A stretch of DNA of 5,991 bases. It comes from Candidatus Bathyarchaeota archaeon. Its GTDB lineage: Archaea > Thermoproteota > Bathyarchaeia > Bathyarchaeales > Bathyarchaeaceae. The stretch's first letter is position 1. Every line of letters begins with the position of its first letter. The stretch lies in NCBI GenBank assembly GCA_023136395.1, contig JAGLRI010000082.1, forward strand, positions 1 through 5,991. The letters are read 5' to 3'. Shown here one piece after another: positions 5,158 through 5,991 of this stretch. Below the pieces are notes generated by a model. It was not told the DNA's origin. It saw only the letters and a list, made by a program, of their open reading frames with translations, and did not search any database. A program made the position numbers and the translations under genes.

Positions 5158-5853
5158 ATGAATACTAAAGAACAGATTTTAGCACTTATCGAAGATAGAC
5201 GAACACTCTATATGTTTCTCTCAAGAGTCTATGAAAAAGAATTCAAGAGAGATAGATTAAAGGAACTCTTTGAGAGAATATTTCAAATTAGAGATTTGAA
5301 CATACTTAGAAGTTCTGAGTTTAACGATGGGTTTGAAACTGTAAGTAGCTATCTTAAAGAAGCTGAGAAACGTGACTTAGCTCAAGTTGAAATGGAATTA
5401 GCCGCCGATTACGCGGGGCTATTCCTCGGACTATGGGGAAAACCTTTACACCCTTCAGAATCGGTATGCAGAAGTAAAGGACATCTACTTATACAAGAAT
5501 CGAGAGATCGTGTGTTAAAAATTTATAGAATGATGGGAGTTGATAAGGTAAGTGAGTTCACAGAACCAGAAGATCACATAGCAATCGAATTACAATTTAT
5601 GGCTTATCTATGCAGAAAAATCTTTGAAGCATTAGAGCAAGATAACATTAACGCAGTTGTAGAATATCTTAATGTACAAAAAGATTTCCTGAAAAATCAT
5701 TTAGCTACTTGGATACCTCAATTTTGTCAAGACATAATACAAAGCCCAGCTCGTGGCTTCTACAAAGGTATAGCGAAGATAACTGATAAGTTTTTAGAGA
5801 CTGATAAAGAGGTAATTAAGGACATAATTAATAATGTAAAGAGTTTGATTTAA
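5158..5853 (+). CDS. TorD/DmsD-family molybdoenzyme chaperone
   Basis: TorD-family proteins are cytoplasmic all-helical chaperones that bind the apo-catalytic subunit or its twin-arginine signal peptide and hold it ready for insertion of the molybdopterin guanine dinucleotide cofactor (TorD for TMAO reductase, DmsD for DMSO reductase, NarJ for nitrate reductase). The signature EPEDHIAIELQFM is at 136-148, containing the family's E-x-x-D-H motif. Also visible are YAGLFLG around 85-91, HPSESVCRSKG at 98-108, which matches the usual P-x-E-S segment, and NHLATWIPQF at 180-189. The length of 231 residues is normal, and the predicted content is almost entirely helical. The ATG is clear. Its client would be a DMSO reductase-family enzyme, not seen in this window; the convergent iron-sulfur gene at the right edge may be part of that enzyme. 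The exact subgroup cannot be told. Confidence 0.9.
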   Translation: MNTKEQILALIEDRRTLYMFLSRVYEKEFKRDRLKELFERIFQIRDLNILRSSEFNDGFETVSSYLKEAEKRDLAQVEMELAADYAGLFLGLWGKPLHPSESVCRSKGHLLIQESRDRVLKIYRMMGVDKVSEFTEPEDHIAIELQFMAYLCRKIFEALEQDNINAVVEYLNVQKDFLKNHLATWIPQFCQDIIQSPARGFYKGIAKITDKFLETDKEVIKDIINNVKSLI

Positions 5854-5926
5854 TCAGGTGAGAACCAACTTTTAATTAAGCCCTAATCAGTAAATAAAGA
5901 GAAATTACAAAAAGAAAAAATTACTT
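5854..5926. terminator. Convergent 3' spacer between the torD-like gene and the right-edge gene
   Basis: On the minus strand, the sequence just after the right-edge gene is strongly T-rich (complement of the A-rich run 5907-5920), a good archaeal terminator for that gene. On the plus strand CTTTTAATT near 5868-5877 is a weaker candidate for the torD-like gene. No hairpin of note is seen. Confidence 0.45.
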
Positions 5927-5991
5927 CTAATACGATCGACCAAGAACATCCTTACACACAACTCGGCAGTTGTAGCATCCATTGCAGATTG
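5927..5991 (-). CDS. 3' end of a probable [4Fe-4S] protein gene (partial, runs off right edge)
   Basis: The minus-strand frame entering from the right edge reads ICNGCYNCRVVCKDVLGRSY and stops at TAG 5929-5927. The Cx2Cx2Cx3C spacing is that of a [4Fe-4S] cluster ligand set, and CNGCYNC followed by CKD closely resembles the first cluster motif of DMSO reductase-family iron-sulfur (electron transfer) subunits. In those proteins the motif lies near the N-terminus and some 150 or more residues should follow, yet here the frame ends eight residues later and a T-rich tract comes next. It may be the last motif of a different ferredoxin-like protein, or a truncated or frameshifted subunit; neither other frame restores the expected continuation. 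Only 20 codons are visible. Confidence 0.5.
   Translation of the reverse strand, partial: ICNGCYNCRVVCKDVLGRSY

Overview
The window looks like a stretch of an AT-rich archaeal chromosome, probably from an uncultured anaerobe. The evidence is AT-rich TATA-like boxes placed about 25-30 nt ahead of probable transcription starts, strong GGAGG-type ribosome binding sites mixed with a probable leaderless gene, frequent TTG starts, a MoeA of the type I associate with archaea, and two members of the DUF169 family, first described from archaea. The lineage cannot be fixed from the sequence; a Bathyarchaeia-like or similar TACK-type archaeon is only a guess.

Layout from left to right. (1) Minus strand, running off the left edge: the N-terminus of an FAD-dependent oxidoreductase of the fumarate reductase/succinate dehydrogenase flavoprotein type. 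(2) A divergent intergenic region, then plus strand moeA, the molybdenum insertion enzyme of molybdopterin cofactor synthesis. (3) Minus strand, convergent with moeA: a small zinc-ribbon protein with a novel-looking C-terminal part. (4) Plus strand: the first DUF169 protein, with a perfect 16-bp palindrome overlapping its promoter. (5) Minus strand: a SAM-dependent methyltransferase with no ATG, GTG or TTG start in the right place but an excellent ribosome binding site in front of an ACG codon, and, overlapping its stop by ATGA, a 60-residue CxxC protein. (6) Plus strand: a second DUF169 protein, paralogous to the first. (7) Plus strand: a TorD/DmsD-family chaperone for molybdoenzymes. (8) Minus strand at the right edge: the last 20 codons of a gene encoding a [4Fe-4S] ligand motif like that of DMSO reductase-family iron-sulfur subunits.

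The theme is molybdenum (or tungsten) enzyme biogenesis: MoeA completes the cofactor, TorD protects and loads the apo-catalytic subunit, and the flanking flavoprotein and iron-sulfur fragments suggest redox enzymes on both sides. The two DUF169 proteins lie inside this neighbourhood and share four aligned cysteines. The most interesting hypothesis is that they are cysteine-ligated metal or Fe-S proteins with a role in the same pathway; this is inference from position and residues only. The methyltransferase pair between them seems functionally unrelated.
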